Shown piece by piece: positions 34,320-42,896 of a DNA stretch of 64,000 bases. Every line of letters starts with the position of its first letter. Within the stretch, counting starts at the first letter, position 1. Both the position numbers and the translations under genes were made by a program. The notes under the pieces are model-generated. The model ran no database searches, was not told the DNA's origin, and worked only from the letters and a program-made list of their open reading frames with translations. The stretch is from Firmicutes bacterium UBA5766 (lineage in GTDB: Bacteria; Bacillota; Desulfotomaculia; Desulfotomaculales; Nap2-2B), in NCBI GenBank assembly GCA_002418775.1, contig DIEU01000033.1, forward strand, positions 62,001-126,000, in the 5' to 3' direction.

Positions 34320-35651
34320 TTGCCATTAAAATATTTCATCCTTACTTTTGGTTGCCAAATGAATTTGCATGACTCCGAAGTTATGGCAGGTATCCTGGAA
34401 AACATCGGTTACACAGCTGCTGAAAATAAGGAACAGGCAGATATTCTGTTAATAAACACCTGTTGCGTAAGGGAAACCGCCGAAAACAAAATATATGGCC
34501 TGCTGGGAAAACTCCGGAAGCTAAAGTACGAAAAACCGGCTCTGTTCATAGGCATAGGCGGATGTATGACTCAGCAGGAACGGGCAGCTGAAAAAATTAA
34601 GACTCGTTTTCCTTTTGTAGACCTTATCTATGGAACAGAAAACCATCACAGGCTTGCGGAACTCCTGAAAACTGCGCAGAACAGTCAAAAAACAGTTTTA
34701 GAACTGTCCAAACAAATAACTCCGGTTATAGAAGGGCTCCCGATTAAAAGAGTAAGCAGAACCCGCGCCTGGGTGGTTGTTACATACGGCTGTAATAATT
34801 ATTGCACATACTGTATTGTGCCTTATGTACGGCGAAACGAGCGAAGCCGCCAGCCGGGACATATTATTTCAGAGATAAAAGACCTGGTTGCCAATGGCTA
34901 TAGAGAAATTACCCTTCTTGGCCAGAATGTTAATTCTTATGGAAAGGATTTGGAACAGCTGTCTGATTTTGCAGGACTTCTAGCTGAAGTTAATAATATA
35001 AACGGTCTTGACAGGATTAGATTTGTAACATCACACCCGCGCGACTTTAACCAACGCCTTGTTGACACTATATCAAGCTGCAAAAAGGTATGCGAACATA
35101 TTCACCTGCCTGTACAAGCCGGAAGCAACCATGTTCTGGAGAAAATGAATAGGGGATATACAAGGGAACATTACATCAATCTTGTGGAATTAATCCGGCG
35201 AAGCATTCCTGACGTTTCTATTACAACGGACATCATGATTGGATTTCCCGGTGAAAGTGATCAAGACTTTCAGGATACGTTGGACTTGGTTGAAAGAATA
35301 CGTTTCGACAGCGCTTTTACCTTTATCTACAACAAGCGCCAGGGAACACCGGCAGCTTCAATGGAAGGACAGATCCCTGATCATGTAAAAAGTGAAAGAA
35401 TTAAAACTTTAGTCGATCTTCAAAACAAAATAAGCAAAGAAATTAATCAGCGGGAAGTTGGAAAAAAACACTGGCTGCTTGTTGAAGGGACAAGCAAGAC
35501 AAACAACCAACTTTTAAGCGGCCGGACGCGTTCCAACAAGATGGTTATATTTGAGGGACCAGATTTTCTAAATGGAAAAATTGCAGAAGTTGAAATAACG
35601 GAAGGGAAGCTTACTCATCTGGAAGGCATATGGCTTGATAGTTATTACTAA
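34320..35651 (+). CDS. miaB: tRNA-2-methylthio-N6-dimethylallyladenosine synthase
   Basis: Radical SAM methylthiotransferase acting on tRNA position 37 after MiaA. N-terminal cluster cysteines are in FGCQMNLHDSE, NTCCVRETAENK and GGCMTQQE. The radical SAM motif is YGCNNYCTYCIVPYVRR (about 157), and a TRAM domain ends the chain. 443 residues from TTG at 34320. That TTG has no ribosome site; AAGGAGATG at 34279 is properly spaced only from ATC/ATT codons at 34293-34298, which would add eight or nine residues. miaA lies 6 kb downstream. Confidence 0.95.
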   Translation: MPLKYFILTFGCQMNLHDSEVMAGILENIGYTAAENKEQADILLINTCCVRETAENKIYGLLGKLRKLKYEKPALFIGIGGCMTQQERAAEKIKTRFPFVDLIYGTENHHRLAELLKTAQNSQKTVLELSKQITPVIEGLPIKRVSRTRAWVVVTYGCNNYCTYCIVPYVRRNERSRQPGHIISEIKDLVANGYREITLLGQNVNSYGKDLEQLSDFAGLLAEVNNINGLDRIRFVTSHPRDFNQRLVDTISSCKKVCEHIHLPVQAGSNHVLEKMNRGYTREHYINLVELIRRSIPDVSITTDIMIGFPGESDQDFQDTLDLVERIRFDSAFTFIYNKRQGTPAASMEGQIPDHVKSERIKTLVDLQNKISKEINQREVGKKHWLLVEGTSKTNNQLLSGRTRSNKMVIFEGPDFLNGKIAEVEITEGKLTHLEGIWLDSYY

Positions 35652-35763
35652 CCTTTTTATGGAGTCATTTACCCTATGGAAGAATCGTTTTATTAGAACT
35701 GAAGAGTACTGCAACCCTCTTACCTGGGCTGTAACAATGTCGCCCACGTCGATAAGGGGGTGC

Positions 35764-35840
35764 TGTCAATAGCCCCGGTCCCCATGACATTTAAGAATGA
35801 CACAATAATAACGTCCCCTTGTGTCACCCCCTTGTGTCAC
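35764..35840. repeat. Hairpin repeats, TGACACAA/TTGTGTCA stem type
   Basis: TGACACAA (35798-35805) and TTGTGTCA (35819-35826) enclose the reverse complement of the core (AACGTCCCC), giving a 29-base hairpin, then a half copy CCCCCTTGTGTCA. Just before it, TGTCA...TGACA (35764-35789) encloses CCCCGGTCCCCA, probably another diverged unit. The gap 35652-36384 otherwise holds a terminator on each strand, a riboswitch, an AT-rich tract and the mutS promoter. Confidence 0.8.
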
Positions 35841-35925
35841 CTGTCTAAATATTTCTCTAAAAGGGGTTTACATACTTCATTAATTTTGTTATTATTTCTT
35901 TGCTTGTTTTATTTTTATTTGTTTT

Positions 35926-35960
35926 ATGCTTTCCTTTTTGTGGAAAGCATCTCTTTTTTT
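35926..35960 (+). terminator. Plus-strand terminator downstream of miaB
   Basis: ATGCTTTCC (35926-35934) pairs perfectly with GGAAAGCAT (35942-35950), seven-base loop, followed by CTCTTTTTTT. About 275 bases after miaB, whose transcript it probably ends. Confidence 0.8.
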
Positions 35961-35984
35961 ATTTAAGACCAATTAAAGATTTAT

Positions 35985-36012
35985 TAAAAACAAAAACCTG
36001 TCTTGTGGACAG
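35985..36012 (-). terminator. Minus-strand terminator after the c-di-GMP aptamer
   Basis: Read on the minus strand: CTGTC (36012-36008), loop CACAA, GACAG (36002-35998), G, then TTTTTGTTTTT. It lies about 60 bases downstream of the aptamer, where an expression platform is expected. Confidence 0.7.
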
Positions 36013-36072
36013 ATTGCCTGATCTATGTCTTAAAATAACGGATCACACCGTTGAAGCTTAAAACACAACTCC

Positions 36073-36145
36073 TTGGCAACCCAGCCACCGTAGCATTTCT
36101 TTAGGCCTGAGGCTTTGCGTCCCTACCTTTCAGTAGGTTTGCTTT
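36073..36145 (-). ncRNA. Cyclic di-GMP-I (GEMM) riboswitch aptamer
   Basis: Minus-strand sequence has the class I order of conserved parts: GCAAACC, hairpin CTACTGAAAGGTAG (GAAA tetraloop), GGGACGCAAAGCC, TCAGGCCTAAAG, ATGCTACGG and GGCTGGGTTGCC. These match the Vc2-type consensus, including the GAAA loop and its receptor helix. It points away from mutS toward the 3' end of miaB, and no open frame of useful size follows on that strand. Confidence 0.9.
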
Positions 36146-36221
36146 TTTCACAAGAAGACTATCTACTTTTTTATATCATGCAAACAAACTTTTTTCAATA
36201 CTTTTTATAAATTTATAAATA

Positions 36222-36260
36222 TTTATTTTTTATTTTTTATTTTTTATTTTTTATTTTTTT
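36222..36260. repeat. A/T heptamer tract upstream of mutS
   Basis: About five copies of the heptamer TATTTTT/ATTTTTT in a row within a longer AT-rich stretch (36160-36275). Such tracts slip readily and can bend DNA; it lies roughly 80 bases upstream of the mutS -35 box. Confidence 0.7.
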
Positions 36261-36338
36261 AATATTTTTTGGGGTAAATTTTAGGCAGTCCTGCTAAGGC
36301 AGGATGAAAAGTTGAATCTGCCGTGACGGTGTTTTTCT

Positions 36339-36366
36339 TTGTTGCTGCTGCTGTTTATGGTATAAT
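36339..36366 (+). promoter_or_regulatory. Promoter of mutS, extended -10
   Basis: TATAAT at 36361-36366 preceded by TGG (extended -10), with TTGTTG at 36339-36344, spacer 16. Start expected near 36373, a leader of about 12 bases before the ATG with its GGGAGG site. Confidence 0.7.
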
Positions 36367-36384
36367 GTGCCACGGGAGGAATAA

Positions 36385-38970
36385 ATGTTGGGTTATACTC
36401 CAATGATCGAACAATACCTCGAAATAAAGCAACAGCACCAGGACGCAATTTTGTTTTTTCGTCTGGGTGATTTTTATGAAATGTTTTTTGATGACGCTCT
36501 TCTCGCTTCAAAAGAACTTGAGATTACGCTTACCGGCCGTGAAGGCGGCCAGAATAAGCGTGTTCCCATGTGCGGTATTCCATTTCACGCCTCCCAAAAC
36601 TATATTGCGCGTCTCATCCAAAAAGGATATAAGGTCGCTATTTGTGAACAGGTCGAGGAACCTGGTCCGGCTAAAGGCATATTTCGCCGGCAGGTTATCA
36701 GAGTCATCACCCCGGGAACTTTTATCGAAGGACAGTCGCTGGAAGAAAAGAAGAATAATTTCGTCGCAGCGGTCAGCGGCACAAACGCCGCATATGGACT
36801 TGCCATTGCTGATATCGGAACCGGCCTTTTTATGGCCGCCCAGTTTGATGGAGAAAACGCCGAAACTTTATTGCTCGAAGAACTGTCCAGGCTCCAGCCC
36901 TTGGAAGTTATACTTTCCGGCAATATACTGGAGCAGGAAATTAGCAGAAAAATAAAAAAAAGAATGCCTTCGGCTGTTTCGACACTGCCGGATGACGCTT
37001 TTAACACCGTCGGGATCCAGAGTCTTTTATCAAATAAGCCCGACAGCGGCTTTGATGAATCCTTAATTAAAAAGTACCCCATGGCCTCCAATGCGGCAGG
37101 GGGATTATTTCATTATTTGAAAGAGACAGCAAAATGTGATCTTCTTCAAATTAATCAAATAGAGTTCTACTCGCCGGATCAATACCTGATTCTTGACGAC
37201 GTGACCAGGCGTAACCTGGAGTTAAAATTCTCTTTGCGCGACAGAACCGGCCGGCACACGCTCGTCTGGGTCCTGGACCACACCCTGACAGCCATGGGAG
37301 GACGGCAGTTAAGGTCCTGGATCGACAGGCCCCTTCTTAACCTAAATTCAATCATTAAGCGGCAGGAAGCTGTCGAAGAAACCGCCGGCAGCTTAATTTT
37401 CAGGTATGAACTCAAACAGATTCTTACCTCCATCTATGACCTTGAAAGACTTACTGCCCGGGTCGCTTATGGGTCTGCAAACGCACGTGACCTGCTGACC
37501 TTAAAAAAATCAGTTTCCGTGCTTCCGTCATTGATACAACTTTTAAGCAGCAGCCATTCGGAACTATGGCTGGAAATATCAAAAAAGATTGTTTTTCCGG
37601 AAGAACTGTGGAAGCTGCTGGACAGCGCCATAACAGACGATCCTCCCGTATCAGTCAGGGATGGCGGAATTATCAAAGCAGGATATCATCCCGAAGTTGA
37701 CAGGCTGAGGAATTTAAGCGCCGGCGGTAAAGAGTGGCTGGTCAGCCTGGAAATGCGGGAAAGGGAACGTACAGGCATAAAATCCTTAAAAGTAGGTTTT
37801 AATAAGGTTTTTGGATATTACCTGGAAATAACGAGGTCAAACCTGGGCCTGATACCGGATGATTATATCAGGAAGCAGACACTTGCCAACGGAGAACGGT
37901 TTATTACACCCGAGCTCAAAGAACTGGAAGAGAGAATCCTCGGCGCCCAGGATCGTTTAGTACAGCTCGAATATGAAATCTTTTCCGAAATACGGAGTAA
38001 AGTGGGAAAGACAATACCGGATCTGCAAAAAACAGCCCAGGCTGTGGCTGCCGCAGACTGCCTGTACTCCCTGGCTGAAGCTGCCGTCAAGGGAAATTAT
38101 ATACGGCCTTCAATGTTTGAGGGCAAACGCCTATACCTGAAAGAAAGCCGGCATCCGGTGCTGGAAAAAATTCTTGGAACCGGTGAATTTATTCCCAATG
38201 ACCTATTTCTTAATGAAGAAAACCATTTTATAATACTTACCGGCCCCAATATGGCAGGCAAAAGCACATATATGCGGCAGGCGGCCCTGCTTGTCCTGAT
38301 GGCTCAAATCGGCAGCTTCGTCCCTGCCCGGCAGGCTGAAATTGGTATCGTCGACCGCATCTTTACCAGGGTAGGGGCGAGCGACGACCTGGCAGCCGGC
38401 CAGAGCACTTTTCTGGTAGAAATGAACGAATGCAGGGAAATTGTAAACTCCGCTACTGAAAAAAGTTTTATTATAATGGATGAAATAGGACGGGGGACAA
38501 GCACATACGACGGCATCAGCATTGCCTGGGCGCTGGTAGAATATATTGCGCAAAGGCTAAAGGCTAAAACCCTTTTCTCCACCCACTACCAGGAACTAAC
38601 CAAATTGGAGACACTGCCCGGCATAAAGAATTTCACTATGACCGTTCAGGAAAAAGGAGACAATATTATCTTCCTTCGGCAGGTTTCACCGGGAAAGGCT
38701 GACCGCAGCTACGGCATACAGGTTGCCAGGCTGGCCGGATTACCGGACGATATATTAAGCCGTGCCCGTGAGATTATGGATATCCTGCTGTGTTGTCAAA
38801 ATTCCGATGCTGAAGCTGCCCCTGCCTTTGAAGAAAAGGCTAAACAGGACGAATTCAGTATTGAGGACAATTTGGCTGCTTTAAACATATGGGAGTTAAC
38901 TCCCCTGGAAGCTTTAAACGTACTCGCCCGCTGGCAGATGGAACTCAAAAAGACAAAACGGCTATACTGA
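36385..38970 (+). CDS. mutS: DNA mismatch repair protein MutS
   Basis: Recognises mismatches and recruits MutL. The N-terminal mismatch-binding domain includes FFRLGDFYEMFFDDA (the Phe-x-Glu wedge motif). The core and clamp domains follow, then the ABC ATPase with Walker A TGPNMAGKSTYMRQAALL (about 619), Walker B SFIIMDEIGRGTSTYDGISIAWA and FSTHYQELTKLE. 861 residues, full length. Own promoter. mutL normally follows directly; here a broken SDR gene lies between. Confidence 0.97.
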   Translation: MLGYTPMIEQYLEIKQQHQDAILFFRLGDFYEMFFDDALLASKELEITLTGREGGQNKRVPMCGIPFHASQNYIARLIQKGYKVAICEQVEEPGPAKGIFRRQVIRVITPGTFIEGQSLEEKKNNFVAAVSGTNAAYGLAIADIGTGLFMAAQFDGENAETLLLEELSRLQPLEVILSGNILEQEISRKIKKRMPSAVSTLPDDAFNTVGIQSLLSNKPDSGFDESLIKKYPMASNAAGGLFHYLKETAKCDLLQINQIEFYSPDQYLILDDVTRRNLELKFSLRDRTGRHTLVWVLDHTLTAMGGRQLRSWIDRPLLNLNSIIKRQEAVEETAGSLIFRYELKQILTSIYDLERLTARVAYGSANARDLLTLKKSVSVLPSLIQLLSSSHSELWLEISKKIVFPEELWKLLDSAITDDPPVSVRDGGIIKAGYHPEVDRLRNLSAGGKEWLVSLEMRERERTGIKSLKVGFNKVFGYYLEITRSNLGLIPDDYIRKQTLANGERFITPELKELEERILGAQDRLVQLEYEIFSEIRSKVGKTIPDLQKTAQAVAAADCLYSLAEAAVKGNYIRPSMFEGKRLYLKESRHPVLEKILGTGEFIPNDLFLNEENHFIILTGPNMAGKSTYMRQAALLVLMAQIGSFVPARQAEIGIVDRIFTRVGASDDLAAGQSTFLVEMNECREIVNSATEKSFIIMDEIGRGTSTYDGISIAWALVEYIAQRLKAKTLFSTHYQELTKLETLPGIKNFTMTVQEKGDNIIFLRQVSPGKADRSYGIQVARLAGLPDDILSRAREIMDILLCCQNSDAEAAPAFEEKAKQDEFSIEDNLAALNIWELTPLEALNVLARWQMELKKTKRLY

Positions 38971-38999
38971 AAGTATAAGAGGCAATAAAGGAATTACTC

Positions 39000-39753
39000 A
39001 TGAGACTTAAAGACAAGGTAGCTATTGTAACGGCAGGCGCCGGCGCCGGGATCGGGAGAACTGCGGCCGGCATGATGGCGGGAGAAGGGGCAAGGGTTGT
39101 CGTGGCAGACATGCATGAACAACGCGCTGTCCAGACGGCCCTGACGATACAGGACAAATATGGTGTTGAGACCATTGGAATCAAGTGCGATGTAACTAGC
39201 CCTGATGATGTAAAAGGTGTTGTCGAAACTACACTGAATAGATTCGGACGCATTGACATTCTTCTGAATAATGCCGGGACAAACCGTCCCATGAAGATTG
39301 TAGATATGAAAGATGAGACATGGGACCTTGTTGTCAACACATCCCTTAAGGGGACCTTTTATTGCACTCGCGCCGTATTGCCTGCGATGATGGAGCAGGA
39401 GCACGGGCGCATTGTTAATATCGCCTCTGTTGCCGGATTTCGCGGACTGGACGGCGGGCACTCCCACTATGCCGCGGTAAAGGCAGGGGTAATGGCGTTT
39501 ACACGATGTCTTGCAATGGAAGCCGCCAGATACCGCATTACCGCAAATACAATAGCCCCAAGCTTCATCTACAATGAGTTTATACCCAACATATACCCGG
39601 GAAGAGATAGAAAGAATGCATTCAGAAATACCCTATCCCAAAAAAGGCACGCCGGAGGATATCGGCAACACGGTCTTATTCCTGGTCTCGGATGAAGGGG
39701 AGTATATTACTGGGCAGACGGTCTGTGTAACAGGGGGAAGCTGGATGAGGTAA
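39000..39753 (+). pseudogene. Frameshifted short-chain dehydrogenase/reductase
   Basis: The first 195 codons encode an SDR: nucleotide motif VTAGAGAGIGRTAA, NNAG in ILLNNAGTNRP, catalytic Ser/Tyr/Lys in NIASVAGF and SHYAAVKAG. At about 39585 (run CCC) the frame changes by one base. The +1 frame continues perfectly with TREEIERMHSEIPYPKKG, EDIGNTVLFLVSDEGEYITG and GGSWMR to the TAA at 39751-39753. Dropping one C from the run restores a 250-residue protein. Either a recent pseudogene or a sequencing error. Substrate unknown; it resembles FabG-type oxidoreductases. The unrepaired frame stops at 39695. Confidence 0.88.
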
Positions 39754-39840
39754 GGAAAGACAAAAGACGGAACCGCCTGCGCTTGATAAGCTTCGGCGCA
39801 CAAATTGATTTTTAAGATTTCTTATAAAGAAGGTAATTTT

Positions 39841-41535
39841 TTGCCCAAAATAGTTGTCTTAGATGAAATAACCGCAAATCAGATTGCGGCCGGTGAAGTA
39901 GTGGAAAGGCCTGCGTCCGTCGTCAAGGAACTGGTTGAAAACTCTCTTGACGCAGGCGCCACTGTAATTACAGTCGATGTATCGGAAGGCGGTCTGAAAT
40001 CGATTTCCGTAGTCGACAACGGATCAGGCATGGATAAGGAAGATGCCCGTCTGGCAATGTTAAGGTATGCGACAAGTAAAATACGCGGTTTCGAAGACTT
40101 GGATACAATAACAACGATGGGCTTCAGAGGTGAGGCTTTGCCCAGCATAGCGTCTGTCAGCAAACTTAAATTAAAAACAAAGTCTCCCGGCAAAGACACG
40201 GGTTATTTTATTGAGAACCACGGCGGGAGTATTGTTTCGTCGGGAGAAGTCGGCGCTCAACAGGGAACTTCGATTACAGTTGAAGATCTTTTTTACAACA
40301 CCCCGGCCAGGCGTAAACACCTCAAAAACCGCTCGACGGAAGGCAGTCTGATTAGTGATTTTTTAAGCCGGCTGGCTATCGCGCACCCATCGGTAAAAAT
40401 TACTTACAAACAAAACGGCAGGGAGATATTTTCGTCCCCCGGCTCTGGAGTGCTTTTTGAAGTACTTGCGTCAATATACGGTGTCCGTATTATGTGTGAG
40501 ATGCTGCATGTTGATTCCAAAAACGAACAAGTGCAGATAAAAGGTTTAATAGGAAAGCCAACTATAAAAAGAAGCACACGCCAGCAAATTACAGTAATCA
40601 TTAACAAACGTTATGTAAAAAACAATGCGATAACGCAGTCTATCCTCGAAGCATACCGGGGACTGCTGCCTACGGGCCGCTTTCCTGTCGCCGCTCTGCA
40701 TATTGCTGTTGACTCAAGGCTGGTCGATGTAAATATACACCCGGCTAAAATGGAAATCAGGCTTTCGAATGAAAGAGAAGTTTGCTCTCACATAAGGCAC
40801 AGCTTGCGCAAAGCCCTTCAGACCAGCCTGATCATTCCCCAAGAGTCAGAAAAACAAAACCGTTTCGAGTTGTTTTTGCCTGAAACGACAGCTGCGGCAA
40901 CCGAATACAAACAGGAAGAGTTTTTTTTAGAACCATCGCCGGAATACCCGGGCGTTGCCCTTTTCCCGTCACTTCAGGTAATCGGACAGCTTCACCCTAC
41001 ATATATACTCTGCAAAGGGGAGGAGGGCCTCTACCTGATTGACCAGCATGCTGCGCACGAAAGAGTTCTGTATGAAAAATACCTTTCCGGATTTTCAGAA
41101 GGTCTGAATTCACAAATGCTGCTGACTACCTATCCTGTGCATCTCAGCCCCACAGAATCCCACCAGATTTTGGGACACACAAAATTTCTGTCTGCTTTAG
41201 GTTTTGAAATTGATTATCTGGGAGGGAATACAATTTTTTTAAGGGGAATCCCGGACAATTTCCCAACTGCAGACGCAGAAGCCTATTTGTTTGACATACT
41301 TGATTACCTGACAGCCGCCGGCGCTCCCGACAGACAGGATTTATTGATACATCTGGCAGCAAGAACAGCCTGCAGAACAGCCATTAAGTCAGGAACGAAA
41401 ATGTCCTTGGACGAAATGCGGGAACTGATCAAAAAAATATCGTCCACGGAAAACCCATACACGTGCCCGCATGGCCGGCCGACTCTGGTACTTTACCCAT
41501 ACAAGGAACTGACCAGAAGGTTCTTAAGGACATAA
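39841..41535 (+). CDS. mutL: DNA mismatch repair protein MutL
   Basis: GHKL ATPase at the N-terminus: AAGEVVERPASVVKELVENSLDAGA, DNGSGM and TTMGFRGEALPSIASV. The C-terminal endonuclease domain has DQHAAHERVLYEKY (the DQHA(x)2E(x)4E metal motif), ACRTAIKSGTKMS and CPHGRPTLV, so this is the nicking type used by bacteria without MutH. 564 residues from TTG at 39841, after AAGAAGGTAA; the frame stays open 12 codons further up. Confidence 0.96.
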   Translation: MPKIVVLDEITANQIAAGEVVERPASVVKELVENSLDAGATVITVDVSEGGLKSISVVDNGSGMDKEDARLAMLRYATSKIRGFEDLDTITTMGFRGEALPSIASVSKLKLKTKSPGKDTGYFIENHGGSIVSSGEVGAQQGTSITVEDLFYNTPARRKHLKNRSTEGSLISDFLSRLAIAHPSVKITYKQNGREIFSSPGSGVLFEVLASIYGVRIMCEMLHVDSKNEQVQIKGLIGKPTIKRSTRQQITVIINKRYVKNNAITQSILEAYRGLLPTGRFPVAALHIAVDSRLVDVNIHPAKMEIRLSNEREVCSHIRHSLRKALQTSLIIPQESEKQNRFELFLPETTAAATEYKQEEFFLEPSPEYPGVALFPSLQVIGQLHPTYILCKGEEGLYLIDQHAAHERVLYEKYLSGFSEGLNSQMLLTTYPVHLSPTESHQILGHTKFLSALGFEIDYLGGNTIFLRGIPDNFPTADAEAYLFDILDYLTAAGAPDRQDLLIHLAARTACRTAIKSGTKMSLDEMRELIKKISSTENPYTCPHGRPTLVLYPYKELTRRFLRT

Positions 41536-41545
41536 GCGCGCTTAC

Positions 41546-41590
41546 TGACACAAGGGTGACACAAGGGATGGTAACACAAGGGGACGATTC
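41546..41590. repeat. Hairpin repeat, partial, (T)GACACAA type
   Basis: TGACACAAGGG, TGACACAAGGG and TAACACAAGGGGACGATTCTTG follow one another: three left halves with a single core. No complete right arm. Lies ten bases after the mutL stop. Confidence 0.75.
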
Positions 41591-41647
41591 TTGAAGGGTT
41601 CAATACAACTTAACTTTCAATTTTAGGAGCAGGGTAACCAAACTCAA

Positions 41648-42577
41648 ATGTCACTTCTTCCATTATGTGTAATTGTCGGCCCTACAGCTGTCGGCAAGAC
41701 GGCAGTATCAGTCAGGGTGGCCAAACAGCTCAACGGTGAAATAATCTCTGCTGATTCGATGCAAATATACAGGCGGATGGATATAGGCACCGCCAAGCCT
41801 ACTTTAGAGGAACAGCAGGGAATACCCCATTATATGATTGACATTATCGATCCCGGTGAACAGTACAGTGTCGCCCTTTTTCGCAAAGTAGCCGAAAAGC
41901 ATATCCAGGATATCGTCAGCCGGGGTAAAATCCCTGTTATGGTAGGGGGCACAGGCCTGTATGTGCGGTCGGTAATCGATCAGTACAGCTTTACACAAGC
42001 CGGAATTGATCAGGAATTGCGGACCCGCCTGCATAAATTAGCCGAATCTGACGGTGTCCTGGCAGTCTACCGCCTGCTTGAAGAAGTAGACCCCAATACT
42101 GCCGCAAGGCTCCATCCAAACAATATAAAGCGTGTTATCCGGGCAATTGAAGTTTACTACAACACAGGAACGCCTATCTCAAAGCTTCAGGCCGGGGACG
42201 GCCAAAAAACTGAAAAATATCGCTTATTCATGTTCGGCTTGATAATAAACAGGGGGTATCTTTACGTTAAAATAGAAAAGCGTGTAGATAAAATGGTTGC
42301 CGATGGTCTTATTAAAGAAGTAAGCAGTTTGTTGAAAGATGGTTACAGCCCTGAACTGACCTCAATGCAGGGGCTGGGTTATAAGGAAATAGTCCCTTAC
42401 CTAAAGGGGATAACTACGCTGGAAGATGCTGTATCTACATTAAAAAGAAACACACGCAGGTATGCTAAAAGACAGATTACCTGGTTTGGACACGACCAGC
42501 GTGTAAATTGGATAGACACCGGACATGTTTCCGACCCGGCCGCAGAAATAATCAGGCGTTTAGAAGGAGTATACTAA
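41648..42577 (+). CDS. miaA: tRNA dimethylallyltransferase
   Basis: Adds the isopentenyl group to A37 of tRNAs, making the substrate of MiaB. P-loop [17 protein letters not shown] at the N-terminus, then [68 protein letters not shown] and the C-terminal [17 protein letters not shown]. 309 residues, complete. hfq follows. Confidence 0.96.
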   Translation: MSLLPLCVIVGPTAVGKTAVSVRVAKQLNGEIISADSMQIYRRMDIGTAKPTLEEQQGIPHYMIDIIDPGEQYSVALFRKVAEKHIQDIVSRGKIPVMVGGTGLYVRSVIDQYSFTQAGIDQELRTRLHKLAESDGVLAVYRLLEEVDPNTAARLHPNNIKRVIRAIEVYYNTGTPISKLQAGDGQKTEKYRLFMFGLIINRGYLYVKIEKRVDKMVADGLIKEVSSLLKDGYSPELTSMQGLGYKEIVPYLKGITTLEDAVSTLKRNTRRYAKRQITWFGHDQRVNWIDTGHVSDPAAEIIRRLEGVY

Positions 42578-42629
42578 AGTGATGTCGAAGTTTTCTAAAG
42601 ATAAAATTTTCCAAGGGGAGGGACCTCTT

Positions 42630-42872
42630 GTGACAAAGACTCAAATCAATCTTCAGGATGCATTCTTGAACCAGGTCCGTAAAGAGAATATTTCCGTGAC
42701 TATCTTCCTGGTAAACGGATTCCAGCTCAAGGGGATGGTCAGAGGTTTTGATAATTTTACGGTGCTTCTGGAAAGCGAAGGCAAACAAATGATGGTGTAT
42801 AAACATGCCATTTCTACTGTCAGCCCGATGCGTCCGGTCAGCGCGTCTTTGGTCGACCCAAAGGTAAATTAA
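42630..42872 (+). CDS. hfq: RNA chaperone Hfq
   Basis: 80 residues from GTG at 42630: [20 protein letters not shown], Sm1 motif [21 protein letters not shown] and Sm2 motif [12 protein letters not shown]. Forms the hexameric ring that pairs small RNAs with mRNAs. The site GGGGAGGGA precedes the GTG by the right distance; the open frame continues 17 codons further upstream but without similarity. The miaA-hfq order is widespread. Confidence 0.96.
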   Translation: MTKTQINLQDAFLNQVRKENISVTIFLVNGFQLKGMVRGFDNFTVLLESEGKQMMVYKHAISTVSPMRPVSASLVDPKVN

Positions 42873-42896
42873 TTTTAAAATTAGATTAGTTTTAAA

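Noticed and set aside
35760..35966. 69-codon hydrophobic frame in the miaB-mutS gap
   Set aside because: Built from hairpin repeat and a T-rich terminator region; no ribosome site.
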